A stretch of 52,322 nt of DNA, from NCBI GenBank assembly GCA_003644385.1, contig QNCD01000003.1, positions 1 to 52,322 on the forward strand, read 5' to 3'. The stretch comes from Candidatus Omnitrophota bacterium. Its GTDB lineage: Bacteria > Omnitrophota > Gorgyraeia > Gygaellales > Profunditerraquicolaceae. The position numbers were made by a program, and so were the translations under genes. Positions 44,592-52,322 of this stretch are shown in pieces (position 1 is the first letter of the stretch; each line of letters starts with the position of its first letter). Below the pieces are notes generated by a model. It saw only the letters and a program-made list of their open reading frames with translations. It ran no database searches and was not told the DNA's origin.

Positions 44592-45788
44592 TTATTTGGC
44601 TTTACCAATTTCTCCGGCCTTTGAGATAGCAAATTTCGTCGCTATAGGCCCTATTATTTCAAAAATTATTGTAGTTGCCGCAATAGTATTTATTACAGCT
44701 ACAGCTAAATCTTTCCCCGTAGCCCCGAGAGAACCAAATTCTCTTGTTGCCAGTATAGCAAATCCTATTGCAACACCGGCCTGCGAAAGAATGCCGAGCC
44801 CTAAATATTTTCTAATAACAGGGGCGGATTTGGATATAGTGGCTCCGAAATAGGCACCGCCCATAAGCCCTAATATCCTGCATACGATATAGATTAGACC
44901 CAATAGCCCAATTGCTGGAAGAAGACCAATCTGTAAATGCGCACCGGCTATAACAAAGAATACAATATAAATGGGAAGGGTGATTAACTGTGTCGCCTGA
45001 TATGTTCTTCGATTCGCCAGTAAGAATGTGTTAGCGAATATCATCCCTAAGCTCAAATTTGCCAAAATTAACGAGAAATTAAAACATTTAGACAGACCCG
45101 TGCAAAGTATTATGCAACCCAAGGCTATGACTAATATTTCGCTTTTATTATAAACCTTGCGTATAGAATATCCAAGTAAAAGTCCCATAAGTCCACCCAA
45201 AAGAATAGCTCCACCTATTTCAATAACTGGTTTCCCAATAGTATTAATTAGAGACATATTATCGCCTGTTATAAAAACTTTCGCTAAACCTGATGCAAAT
45301 GCATAAATTATAATAGCTAACCCGTCATCGAGTCCGACAACAGCATAAAGTGAATTCGTTAGAGGACCTTTTGCCTTATATTCTTGTAAAACCACGGCCG
45401 TTCCCGCTGGCGCTGATGCAGGCGCCATAGCTCCGAAAATAAGCGCTAAATATATCTTATGGGTTAATAGGTAAACACCCAGCGCGACAAGCAGAAATGC
45501 TCCAAAAGATTCTGAAAATATAATGGTAATTATACCTTTTCCCATTTTCCGGAGCGTGCTAATACGCATTTCACAACCAATGACAAAAGCAACCAATCCC
45601 AAAGCCAAATCATTAAAGACTCCCATTTTCCCCAAGATGCCGATATTTAGAATATTGGTAAAGGAAGGCCCCAGTAGAAGGCCTGCAATAAGATATCCGA
45701 CAACAGACGGCAACCTAAATTTGTTGCTAAATTTGCCTCCGAGGAATCCTGCGATGATAGAAGTGCCTACAAATACCAATATATCCAT
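44592..45788 (-). CDS. CPA2-type Na+ or K+/H+ antiporter (Kef/NapA family)
   Basis: 398-residue inner-membrane protein with about 12 membrane segments: FLGGKFSNKFRLPSVVGYLIAGLLLGPS start, GVFNDLALGLVAFVIGCEMR, the ion-binding region APASAPAGTAVVLQEYKAKGPLTNSLYAVVGLDDGLAIIIYAFA with the Asp-Asp pair, and RTYQATQLITLPIYIVFFVIAGAHL in the second half. No TrkA-N or RCK domain follows, unlike Kef channels; regulation may instead come from the flanking PII-like and EIIA domains. Ion selectivity unknown. Confidence 0.92.
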   Translation of the reverse strand: MDILVFVGTSIIAGFLGGKFSNKFRLPSVVGYLIAGLLLGPSFTNILNIGILGKMGVFNDLALGLVAFVIGCEMRISTLRKMGKGIITIIFSESFGAFLLVALGVYLLTHKIYLALIFGAMAPASAPAGTAVVLQEYKAKGPLTNSLYAVVGLDDGLAIIIYAFASGLAKVFITGDNMSLINTIGKPVIEIGGAILLGGLMGLLLGYSIRKVYNKSEILVIALGCIILCTGLSKCFNFSLILANLSLGMIFANTFLLANRRTYQATQLITLPIYIVFFVIAGAHLQIGLLPAIGLLGLIYIVCRILGLMGGAYFGATISKSAPVIRKYLGLGILSQAGVAIGFAILATREFGSLGATGKDLAVAVINTIAATTIIFEIIGPIATKFAISKAGEIGKAK

Positions 45789-45804
45789 AATCTTCTAACT
45801 CTTC

Positions 45805-46635
45805 CTATGATTCAACTTTTCTAAATTCATCCAGGATTTCTTTGGGATTCGAAGCTGCCAGAAGTCTTTTTCTGAAATCCTCTTTTTGCAAAAGTCTGCT
45901 TAAGTGAGCAAGAAGCTTCAGATACGCACTTAATTTTTTCTTTGCAGGTGTGCCGATTAAAAATACAAGCTTAACCGGTCTTTTATCTATAGCATCAAAG
46001 TCAAATCCTTCTTTAGACCTCCCAAAAGCGATAACAACGTCTTCCACGGTATCGGTACGGGCATGTGGGACAGCGACTTCATATCCAATACCTGTTGAAA
46101 CCATCTTCTCTCGAGTGAATACCGCAGAAACAAATCCTTCAAAATCAACGATATCTTTTTCTTTTTTAAGAATCTCTGCCAGTTCTTTAATTACATCTTC
46201 TTTTGTCCGTCCTTTTAAATCAAGCAAAATGTTTTCTTCTTTGAGATATTCGCAAAGTTTCATTTTGACATTCTCCTCTCTTTTCTGTGTGTAAAATGAA
46301 CCCTTCTCCAAATGTTTTACTTTTACATAAGGTAGTGTGCAAACAAAAGCCTTTTCGTTAAAATTCCTCCATCTTGAGGAAGATGTGTCATCTTCAAGAT
46401 GATTCATAATCCGTTCTATTTTTTTCTCATCGTCTACAAGGGCTATAAGGGCCTTGTCGTATTCCTTTGAAAGACCTCCTTTCCGAAATCCAAGGGTGCC
46501 CGCCGAATCACCCTCTAATAGAGAGCCGATTCCATTCCGCCTAATAATAGTTACGTCTGGAATTTTTTCCTTCTGTATAAGTGGCATAATCGATTGAAGA
46601 TAATTCTCATTTTTATGCATTATAACCAATAACAT
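45805..46635 (-). CDS. PII-like domain fused to PTS EIIA domain
   Basis: 276 residues from ATG 46635, chosen for GGGAGG 6 bases upstream. Residues 1-124 are a PII-like domain (MLLVIMHKNENYLQSIMPLIQ...IPDVTIIRRNGIGSLL) paralogous to the 110-residue protein at 44242. Residues 125-276 are a fructose-type EIIA domain with the phospho-histidine motif VAVPHART and helix SAYLKLLAHLSRLLQKEDFRKRLL. The EIIA part begins with its own ATG (46261-46263) and a GAGGAG 10 bases upstream, so it may also be produced separately. Predicted role: links a phosphorelay and a metabolite signal to the antiporter 16 bases downstream. Confidence 0.85.
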   Translation of the reverse strand: MLLVIMHKNENYLQSIMPLIQKEKIPDVTIIRRNGIGSLLEGDSAGTLGFRKGGLSKEYDKALIALVDDEKKIERIMNHLEDDTSSSRWRNFNEKAFVCTLPYVKVKHLEKGSFYTQKREENVKMKLCEYLKEENILLDLKGRTKEDVIKELAEILKKEKDIVDFEGFVSAVFTREKMVSTGIGYEVAVPHARTDTVEDVVIAFGRSKEGFDFDAIDKRPVKLVFLIGTPAKKKLSAYLKLLAHLSRLLQKEDFRKRLLAASNPKEILDEFRKVES

Positions 46636-46690
46636 GGCATCCTCCCGCGTTAAAAATGACTTTCCGTCAAATTTATAGTTCTCTACAGAA

Positions 46691-47002
46691 TCAAAGGATG
46701 GGAGGAGAGTGATTAAATAAGTCGGAATAAAAGAATAAGTAAGTACTAGAATGGTTGTGTCCAAATAAAGTAACGAAAGAATTGAGGGGATGTATTGAAT
46801 GGGTTAAAATAGGAACATCTGTGTCTGGAAAAAAGTCAACAGGATGATAATCCTTTTTGTTAGATTTGATTTCTTTGATTTCGCAAATCTCTTCTCTGCT
46901 TTCGGCCTCTTGACATATAGGAGTAACCATATGCAAACTGAATTCCGGAAGCATGACGATTAATAATACAAAATTTACTAACAAAGTCTTGTGTTTGTTC
47001 AT
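46691..47002 (-). CDS. Small secreted protein, unknown
   Basis: 103 residues with a hydrophobic N-terminus LLVNFVLLIVMLPEFSL as a probable signal peptide or anchor, then a polar segment with Glu-rich stretch and a His- and Pro-rich C-terminus (THSIHPLNSFVTLFGHNHSSTYLFFYSDLFNHS). The histidines might bind metal. It lies between the HTH-EIIA and PII-EIIA genes of the operon. I recognise no family and the ribosome-binding site is weak. Confidence 0.5.
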   Translation of the reverse strand: MNKHKTLLVNFVLLIVMLPEFSLHMVTPICQEAESREEICEIKEIKSNKKDYHPVDFFPDTDVPILTHSIHPLNSFVTLFGHNHSSTYLFFYSDLFNHSPPIL

Positions 47003-47020
47003 CGTAATCTTCTGGGTTAT

Positions 47021-47728
47021 CTAAATCTGATTGCCGGCATACATATGTTCTCTGTCGAATAGCAATAATATTTGGGTTATTTCGTCCTTAGTTTCTGCCT
47101 GTAATAATTTTTTTATAACGCCGGGCATGTGAAAAAATTTAGCAATTTTTGCCAATAATCTAATATGAGTATATTCATTAGAAGTGCATGGCATAAAGAA
47201 AATATGAACGGGCTTCTTATCAGCTGAATCGCAATCAATCCCATTTTTAGAAAGCAAAATAACTATCTTAGATTCTACAAACAAATCTGGAGAAGGATGC
47301 CGAGGATGAGGAATAGCTATACCATTACCTATAGCTGTACTCAAAAATTTCTCTCTTTTTTTAAGTTCACTAAGAAGTTTCTCTTGCGAAGGAGTCAAGC
47401 CTTCTGTATGGGCAATTTTCGCTAATTTCTCAAGAACCGCGTCTATATCTTTTGCTTTTGAATCTAACTCAATCAGATTATGATTTGTCATTCTCGATAA
47501 GGGAATGATATCAACCTCGGTTTTGATTACCGAATCCAATTCCTCATCAGGTGCTTCTGATAGATCCTTTAATAAAAAATTATCGATGGCTTTCAAATGA
47601 AATCGCCATTGGTTGCCAATTTTTACTCCAGGCAGATGGCCGCTCTGAGCCATCTTTATTATGGTTTTTTCATTCAACTTCAGATATTCCGCCAACTCCT
47701 GCGTGGTAAAAACCTTATTTTGCTCCAT
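47021..47728 (-). CDS. Helix-turn-helix regulator with EIIA domain
   Basis: 235 residues. Residues 5-52 are an excisionase/MerR-type DNA-binding domain (FTTQELAEYLKLNEKTIIKMAQSGHLPGVKIGNQWRF); residues from about 85 form an EIIA domain with the histidine motif IGNGIAIPHPRH and IFFMPCTSNEYTHIRLLAKIAKFF. It heads the antiporter operon behind a strong promoter and probably regulates the operon through phosphorylation of the EIIA histidine. PTS proteins EI and HPr are not in the window. Confidence 0.9.
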   Translation of the reverse strand: MEQNKVFTTQELAEYLKLNEKTIIKMAQSGHLPGVKIGNQWRFHLKAIDNFLLKDLSEAPDEELDSVIKTEVDIIPLSRMTNHNLIELDSKAKDIDAVLEKLAKIAHTEGLTPSQEKLLSELKKREKFLSTAIGNGIAIPHPRHPSPDLFVESKIVILLSKNGIDCDSADKKPVHIFFMPCTSNEYTHIRLLAKIAKFFHMPGVIKKLLQAETKDEITQILLLFDREHMYAGNQI

Positions 47729-47775
47729 ATCCGTATATTAACCTATTTTAACTTAAACTGACTTACTTTAACCCA

Positions 47776-47804
47776 AGTATGCCATATCTCTCATTTTCTG
47801 TCAA
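47776..47804 (-). promoter_or_regulatory. Promoter of the EIIA/antiporter operon
   Basis: Minus-strand TTGACA (47799-47804), 17-bp spacer, CATACT (47776-47781). Between it and the ATG the leader contains three TTAA-rich direct repeats (GGTTAAAGTAAG, GTTTAAGTTAAA and GGTTAATATA), possible sites for the HTH-EIIA protein. Confidence 0.7.
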
Positions 47805-47816
47805 GAGTAAAAACGA

Positions 47817-48030
47817 TTATCCCTCAATAAAATTAAACGCACGAGAAAAATGCCTTTTGGCTGGTTGCAAGCCTCTTAATTCACAATTAATAACCGTCCT
47901 CAGGGGTCACGCCTATGATCTCTGCAATCTCTTTTATATACAGGCCCTTATCCATACGGGCTTTTCTGAGCTTCTCGCCTAGATTTTGGGAGTTCTTAGG
48001 GTAATCAGGGTTGAATTCGTTCAAATTCAG
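47817..48030 (-). pseudogene. XRE-family HTH gene remnant
   Basis: The minus strand reads EFNPDYPKNSQNLGEKLRKARMDKGLYIKEIAEIIGVTPED in one frame and continues TVINCELRGLQPAKRHFSRAFNFIEG in the next, so an XRE-type HTH gene was frameshifted near 47905. It lacks a start codon. It resembles the degraded XRE gene at 43185 (FNPRYP...GERIRKRRMD) and lies just before the second comM fragment. Confidence 0.75.
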
Positions 48031-48054
48031 GCTTAATTCAAGCTTAATTCAAGC
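48031..48054. repeat. Short tandem repeat, 11-bp unit
   Basis: GCTTAATTCAA occurs twice in a row (48031-48041, 48042-48052), followed by a partial third copy GC. It separates the XRE remnant from the comM fragment. Confidence 0.7.
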
Positions 48055-48077
48055 TCATAAACAAAAGGAGTGTTGCT

Positions 48078-48560
48078 ATTATGTGCATCAGGGTTGCCCG
48101 TGCGGTTATTATACCGATTCCAGGAAAGCCTGTAAATGCAGCCCGGGTAAAATCCAAAATTATATGAATAAAATATCCGGCCCCCTTTTAGACAGGATAG
48201 ATATCCATATAGAACTACCTGCCTTAAAATATAAAGAGTTAAGCCAGAGAGAAGAAAATGAATCATCCGACATAATTAAAGCCCGGGTGGAAAAAGCACG
48301 AGTTATCCAAAGGCAGAGGTTAAATCCGAAGGTATCCCTTACAATGCCCAGATGAATACTAAATTAATAAAAAACATTGTCTCTTGGAAAATGAGACCCA
48401 AAGACTGCTAGGGATGGCAATGACAGAATTAGGATTTTCGGCAAGGGCTTATAACAAAATTTTAAAGGTTTCCCGCACCATTGCTGACTTGGCAGGTAAT
48501 AATAGCATCTATCCGCAACACATCTCTGAAGTAATACAATATAGGAGTTTGGATAAATAA
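48078..48560 (+). pseudogene. C-terminal fragment of a second comM gene
   Basis: The plus strand encodes NPCPCGYYTD-like sequence after a broken start, then CKCSPGKIQNYMNKISGPLLDRIDIHIELPALKYKEL, shifts frame near 48325 (SEGIPYNAQMNTKL) and again near 48375 (KHCLLENETQRLLGMAMTELGFSARAYNKILKVSRTIADLAGN), ending SEVIQYRSLDK at 48560. It aligns with the last third of the intact ComM at 41643 but differs at many residues, so it is an old paralogue. The N-terminal two thirds are missing. It ends 5 bases from the convergent TPR gene. Confidence 0.88.
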
Positions 48561-48565
48561 ATAGT

Positions 48566-50032
48566 TCACCTGAGCATGCGCATGAGGTTAACTTGGGCTG
48601 GCAGGTTATCCGGATCAATCCCAAGCACCCTTTCATATTCTGCACGCGCCTTTGTAAATTCGCCCTTAAGAACAAAGGCACGCGCCCGGTTTAAATATGC
48701 GGTAATATACTTAGGCGTAATCATAATTGCCTGATTAAAATCTGTGATTGCCTGTTCGTACGCCCCTGCGTCCAAATAGGCGCAACCGCGATTATTATAA
48801 GCGATAGGGTATTCAGGATACTGGCGTATGACGTCGCCCCATAAACTAAAGCTGTCTTTCCATACGCTGCATCGCTGCCAGCTTAAAACCGACAGGAAAA
48901 TTATTCCTATGCCTATGCTAAGATTAAACAGGAATCGCCTAAAATGCCTTTGCCTTTGCAGGCGAAAGTTAACCCAACGGCAACATTCGCCTACAAGGTA
49001 AAATAATCCGAGCCCGCTCATATAGGAGTAACGGTCTGCGGCTATAAAATTACCAAAAGGTATGATTTTTATTACCGGCAATAGGCAAATCAAGAAAAAA
49101 AATCCTGCAAAAAATATTTTACGCGTATAACGCAACGAAACTATTAAAAAAATGACCAATATTAAAACCAGCGGCGGTGAAAGATTAAATAGAGGCGATT
49201 GTAACTCTGCAGCCTTAGGAAAAGGGTATTGAGAGGAGAGATGGAAAGGCCAAAAAATTTTTTTTAGCTGAAATAACAGCGCATAACTGACAAGGCTAAT
49301 ACGGCGCCAAAAAGTAAAAAGCGAAGAAGAAATAATTGCGCCTCCGTCGTGCTGAGCCAAAAAACCAATTATTGCACCAATTAAGGCAAGTTGTATAAAT
49401 GGCAATTTTTCAAAAAAAATTTTCTTATTAGGCCGGCGCTTAAAGTGAAAATCTATTAAAAATAGTATAACCGGCAACGTAATCGCCATGACTTTCGACA
49501 AAAGAGAGAAAAAAAATGAAATAAGACCAGAATAATAGAAAACTTTGCGATTATTTTTTAAGTAATAAATATAGCAGATTAACGCCAATAAAAAAAACAA
49601 GCTATAAATAAGGCCTTTTTGCCCTGAAATCCATGCTACCGATTCAACATGAGCGGGATGTATGGCAAATAATATAGCCGCAACCCAGGCGGCAATAAGA
49701 GAATTGCTTATTAAAAGAATAAACCAAAAGGCTAGAAGACAATTTATAATATGCAGGATAATACTAATTGCATGATAACCTGTGGGATTAAGAGTAAAAA
49801 AACGGTATTGCAACCAATAAGAGAGCATGGTTATAGGGTGATAATTAGCATTATAAAATGAGGTGGCTATCCGCCACAGGCCCTTTACCGAACCGTCTTC
49901 TAAATCGCTATTCCGGGTAACGTATTCCGGATCATCCCAATTCGTAAATTTATTCTGTAAGCTTTGCGAAAAAATAATTACGCTAACAATTAATAAAGAC
50001 AGCAGAGCAATAATAATTTTTTTATTTTTCAT
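48566..50032 (-). CDS. TMTC-like membrane glycosyltransferase-type protein with TPR repeats
   Basis: 488 residues: about ten membrane segments, with the GT-C style opening FTNWDDPEYVTRNSDLEDGSVKGLWRI and HPITMLSYWLQYRFF and IHPAHVESVAWISGQKGLIYSLFF as in TMTC/DUF1736 proteins; from about residue 405 a stretch of tetratricopeptide repeats (YPIAYNNRGCAYLDAGAYEQAITDFNQAIMITPK, then FTKARAEYERVLGIDPDN). Eukaryotic homologues are O-mannosyltransferases; the bacterial substrate is unknown. Confidence 0.92.
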   Translation of the reverse strand: MKNKKIIIALLSLLIVSVIIFSQSLQNKFTNWDDPEYVTRNSDLEDGSVKGLWRIATSFYNANYHPITMLSYWLQYRFFTLNPTGYHAISIILHIINCLLAFWFILLISNSLIAAWVAAILFAIHPAHVESVAWISGQKGLIYSLFFLLALICYIYYLKNNRKVFYYSGLISFFFSLLSKVMAITLPVILFLIDFHFKRRPNKKIFFEKLPFIQLALIGAIIGFLAQHDGGAIISSSLFTFWRRISLVSYALLFQLKKIFWPFHLSSQYPFPKAAELQSPLFNLSPPLVLILVIFLIVSLRYTRKIFFAGFFFLICLLPVIKIIPFGNFIAADRYSYMSGLGLFYLVGECCRWVNFRLQRQRHFRRFLFNLSIGIGIIFLSVLSWQRCSVWKDSFSLWGDVIRQYPEYPIAYNNRGCAYLDAGAYEQAITDFNQAIMITPKYITAYLNRARAFVLKGEFTKARAEYERVLGIDPDNLPAQVNLMRMLR

Positions 50033-50161
50033 GGAAGAATGACTGGTAACCCTGAATGCATAACTCTAATCCCGGGAATGTAAGACAAAGTATTCTAAAG
50101 TGTTATTTATAATTCGGGATATAAAGATGGGGGTTTACTTCTTAATTCCAATTAAAATAAA

Positions 50162-50530
50162 TTAAAATCTTTTTCTTTTTTTAAATCTATCGCAAATTTC
50201 GCTCTGGATGTGGTTTAAAATATGCTGGATCGCTTCTTTATTGATATTGGTAAACTCAATACCAACCCTAAAAATAGGCTTATCGAACCTTTTTGCCTGC
50301 TGTACATGCACAACCTTTCCTTCGCCGACTATTGCCGTTTCCCACAACCTAGTAATTAATTCAAACTTGACTAGCCTATTATGTTCTATTTTTTCTTACA
50401 TATATACGCCTATCCCGGAAAAACTGATATCGACCAAATCCGCCTTTATTGCCTTGGTAGAACTTCCTTCGCGCTTAAGGATAACGCACTCTTCGACATT
50501 AAGCCTGATGAATCTTCTTCTTTCTTGCAT
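50162..50530 (-). pseudogene. PilZ domain gene with an in-frame stop
   Basis: From ATG 50530 the frame reads QERRRFIRLNVEECVILKR, KADLVDISFSGIGVYM, then TAA (50396-50398), and continues in the same frame with EKIEHNRLVKFELITR, GKVVHVQQAKRF and RVGIEFTNINKEAIQHIL to 50162. RRRFIRL and DISFSGIGV are the PilZ c-di-GMP motifs. A single base change explains the stop. A restart at 50347 would give only the C-terminal half. Confidence 0.85.
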
Positions 50531-50564
50531 TTTTAATCCCTTGTTTGAAAATAAATTTTATTGT

Positions 50565-50839
50565 CTAATCCGAGATCCAAACCCGCCTGCCATCAATATT
50601 TATCCATTTTCCAACACAAATAACTCTAGCCTTTCTACAAATTGATCATTTAAAAAAGGGTACTTTTATAATAACCCCTAACTCTTGTTTTACTTCTAAA
50701 GGCGAATCTTTGATTATGCCTATACCCCTTGCTGATAAATTTTTGAGCAGTGCCCGTTTGACAAAACCCTACTCATCTACCAGAGAAACTGAATTATTGA
50801 GTATAAATCTTTGATAGTCTCTGCGTTATTGTAAGACAT
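50565..50839 (-). pseudogene. Second degraded PilZ-like gene
   Basis: After ATG 50839 and a frameshift near 50790, the minus strand reads NNSVSLVDE, stop, GFVKRALLKNLSARGIGIIKDSPLEVKQELGVIIKVPFFK, stop, SICRKARVICVGKWI to TAG at 50565. NLSARGIGI matches the PilZ N-x-S-x-x-G motif. Two stops and one frameshift make it a pseudogene. The rest of 50840-50935 shows no signal. Confidence 0.75.
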
Positions 50840-50935
50840 TCCTATTCTCCGTTGCTGTCTTGATAAAATTATAGACTCATAAAAATTAAAGTCAATCAAA
50901 TTAAAGAGCCTTCTTTTTCAGCTGAATACAAAAAC

Positions 50936-52322
50936 CTATTCCCTTTTTTTGGTAGAAGCAAAATCGATAATTGTATTGAGTTCTTGTTTAGATATCTTAA
51001 TTATCTTAACGCCCACACCGTACTTATCATCTTTGAGCCGGACTATTCTGGTTACCTGTGCTACTACTGCTATGGGCAAAGAACTGTATTCTTTTGGCAT
51101 TTCCATCTGAACGGTAATAAGAGAACCTATAACTAAAGGCCTATCCGATTCAAATAAAAAGCCGCTGCGGCTGACACTTGTTGTCTTAGAGCGTATGTAA
51201 TCTCCCTCTAAGGGAAAAGAAATATCGATTTCTGCTTTATATCTCACTGCTTCTCTGCGCTCAGGGCCTTTGTATGTCTCGGTATCTACAAAAAACGGGG
51301 CTGCTTTTGCTTTCTGGGGAAGCAATTCTTTTTCTTTGATTTTTGCTGGGATTTTTTTATAATAAGCCTCAAAGGCATCTATTATTTCCGATAAAATACC
51401 TAAAAAAGGCTGAGCCGTACAACCGGTAATTTCTTCTACCTCCTTAATTGCCTTGCTATCAAGGGGGTCGGCCATAACAATAGTAAGTAAGTTGCCAACT
51501 TTGTCTACAGGAATCAACCAATATTTTTCCGCGATATCTACCGGAACCAGCTTTATCACTTCTGCGGGTATCTTGTAAGAACTTAAGGGTAGGTAGGGCA
51601 CGGCGAATTGTGTACACAGGCACTGGGCGAGCTGATATTCGTCTATATAGCCGTAAGCAAGTAAAAATTGGGTGAGATTACCTCCGTATTCCTTTTGGTA
51701 TCTCCTAGCTTTATCCAAAATATCCTGCGTAATATAATTATTTGCTAATAAAATTTCTCCGATTTTTTCCTTTTTTTGTTTTCTGATTACTTCCAGACGC
51801 CTGCGCGTTTCTTCGCTTTCTTCCCCTGCGGTATCAGCGGAGGGTGCTTTCATTTTGCTTTTGTATGAAGCAATAAGGTTTGTCCGGGCTTCTATTTCTT
51901 CATTCAACTCGTCGATTTTATTCTCTAATTTTTCGACTTTAGAAGATAGGTTCTTATTTTCTTTTCCTAAATCAAGAATGGTTTGATTCTTCTTTTTAAG
52001 CTCTATTTCTATTTTTTTGTTTTCGGTTTGCAGTTTATTGATTTCCTGCCTAGCCGACTCTTCTTCCTTAGCCGAACGCTTAGGCTCTGACTTGCGCAAC
52101 TCTAATAGGTTTTTTAATTCCGCAGTTAACTCCTTGTTTTCTTTTTCCAGTGATAAAAGGCTATCGCCCTTTCTCCCAAGCTCACTTTCTAATATTTCAA
52201 CCTCCTGGCGCAGTTTCTCTAATTCCTGGTCTTTGCTTTGTAGTTGTTCTCTAAGGACGTTGATCTCTTTTTCTATTTCTGCCGCCCCTAGCTTTTTGGC
52301 ATGCGCATCTTTAAGTTGAGCG
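50936..52322 (-). CDS. Coiled-coil / MshEN / PilZ protein, 5' end beyond window
   Basis: 461 codons are visible and the frame is open to the right edge, so the start is not in the window; the TTG at 52099 is not needed. Order: long coiled coil (first about 170 visible residues), an MshEN (GspE N-terminal) domain with KIGEILLANNYITQDILDKARRYQ, LTQFLLAYGYIDEYQLAQCLCTQFAVPYLPL and PADPLDSKAIKEVEEIT-like segments, then a C-terminal PilZ domain with GPERREAVRYKAEIDISFP and TTSVSRSGFLFESD. Both MshEN and PilZ domains are known c-di-GMP receptors, so this looks like a dual-input scaffold, but no ATPase follows. Confidence 0.9.
   Translation of the reverse strand, partial: AQLKDAHAKKLGAAEIEKEINVLREQLQSKDQELEKLRQEVEILESELGRKGDSLLSLEKENKELTAELKNLLELRKSEPKRSAKEEESARQEINKLQTENKKIEIELKKKNQTILDLGKENKNLSSKVEKLENKIDELNEEIEARTNLIASYKSKMKAPSADTAGEESEETRRRLEVIRKQKKEKIGEILLANNYITQDILDKARRYQKEYGGNLTQFLLAYGYIDEYQLAQCLCTQFAVPYLPLSSYKIPAEVIKLVPVDIAEKYWLIPVDKVGNLLTIVMADPLDSKAIKEVEEITGCTAQPFLGILSEIIDAFEAYYKKIPAKIKEKELLPQKAKAAPFFVDTETYKGPERREAVRYKAEIDISFPLEGDYIRSKTTSVSRSGFLFESDRPLVIGSLITVQMEMPKEYSSLPIAVVAQVTRIVRLKDDKYGVGVKIIKISKQELNTIIDFASTKKRE

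Noticed and set aside
48031-48054. Tandem 11-bp repeat as a plasmid or phage iteron
   Set aside because: Only two full copies, among pseudogene remnants, with no replication gene nearby.
48364-48681. Minus-strand frame opposite the comM fragment
   Set aside because: It is opposite recognisable comM remnant sequence and overlaps the TPR gene out of frame.

Overview
The window reads as a chromosomal segment of an uncultured, AT-rich, Gram-negative, anaerobic or oxygen-shy bacterium. Gram-negative envelope: lipid A genes (lpxB, an lpxL-type acyltransferase, msbA), an RND pump with a TolC-like channel, lipoproteins. Anaerobic lifestyle: superoxide reductase, flavodiiron protein, rubredoxin domain, a two-gene SufB/SufC set, an AmrS-type radical SAM enzyme. 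The family mix (DUF1846, translation factor-like beta-barrel protein, many PilZ proteins, ComM plus XRE remnants) fits Candidatus Omnitrophota from memory of such genomes; that assignment is inference. There is no rRNA, tRNA, CRISPR array or intact insertion sequence. Standard sigma70-type promoters (TTGACA, 16-17 bp, TATAAT-like) are readable before many genes.

Layout. 1-1375: acyl-CoA synthetase (3' end off the edge) behind a promoter with a perfect palindrome, then a REP-like palindromic element. 1610-6718: marR-tolC-RND efflux operon without an adaptor gene. 6840-10270: padR and accA, an L,D-transpeptidase, a divergent PAP2 protein and a coiled-coil membrane protein. 10510-18370: a large minus-strand block starting with an Rrf2 regulator and running through a zinc-ribbon protein, SufC, SufB, a flavin reductase, a ferritin-CCC1 iron transporter (frameshifted), flavodiiron protein, ferritin, MBL-rubredoxin fusion, superoxide reductase and a PNPOx-like flavoprotein: an iron-sulfur and oxygen-defence island. 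18380-26834: secreted PCMT, a PilZ protein, a small basic protein, an ion permease, thi4-pncA, amrS, a PP-loop enzyme, an EF-Tu-like mini-protein, a THX-like 26-residue peptide, a CsgG lipoprotein and a secreted acidic protein. 26915-34265: permease plus CBS protein, bioY, lpxL-type, msbA, and divergently a Gfo/Idh oxidoreductase and lpxB. 34366-35475: broken DUF262 gene. 35579-41169: M48 protease, beta-CASP nuclease, DUF1846 protein and gdhA with an attenuator-like leader. 41643-48560: intact comM, degraded XRE and zinc-ribbon genes, then an operon of HTH-EIIA, small secreted protein, PII-like-EIIA, cation/proton antiporter and a PII-like protein, closed by a second XRE remnant and a comM fragment. 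48566-52322: TMTC-like membrane TPR protein, two dead PilZ genes and a coiled-coil/MshEN/PilZ protein running off the edge.

The most interesting systems are the antiporter operon, where two paralogous PII-like domains and two EIIA domains surround one transporter, and the Rrf2-headed island joining minimal Fe-S assembly to O2 and superoxide reduction and iron handling. Several genes carry single-base indels or nonsense codons; some lie in homopolymers, so real decay and assembly error must be separated.
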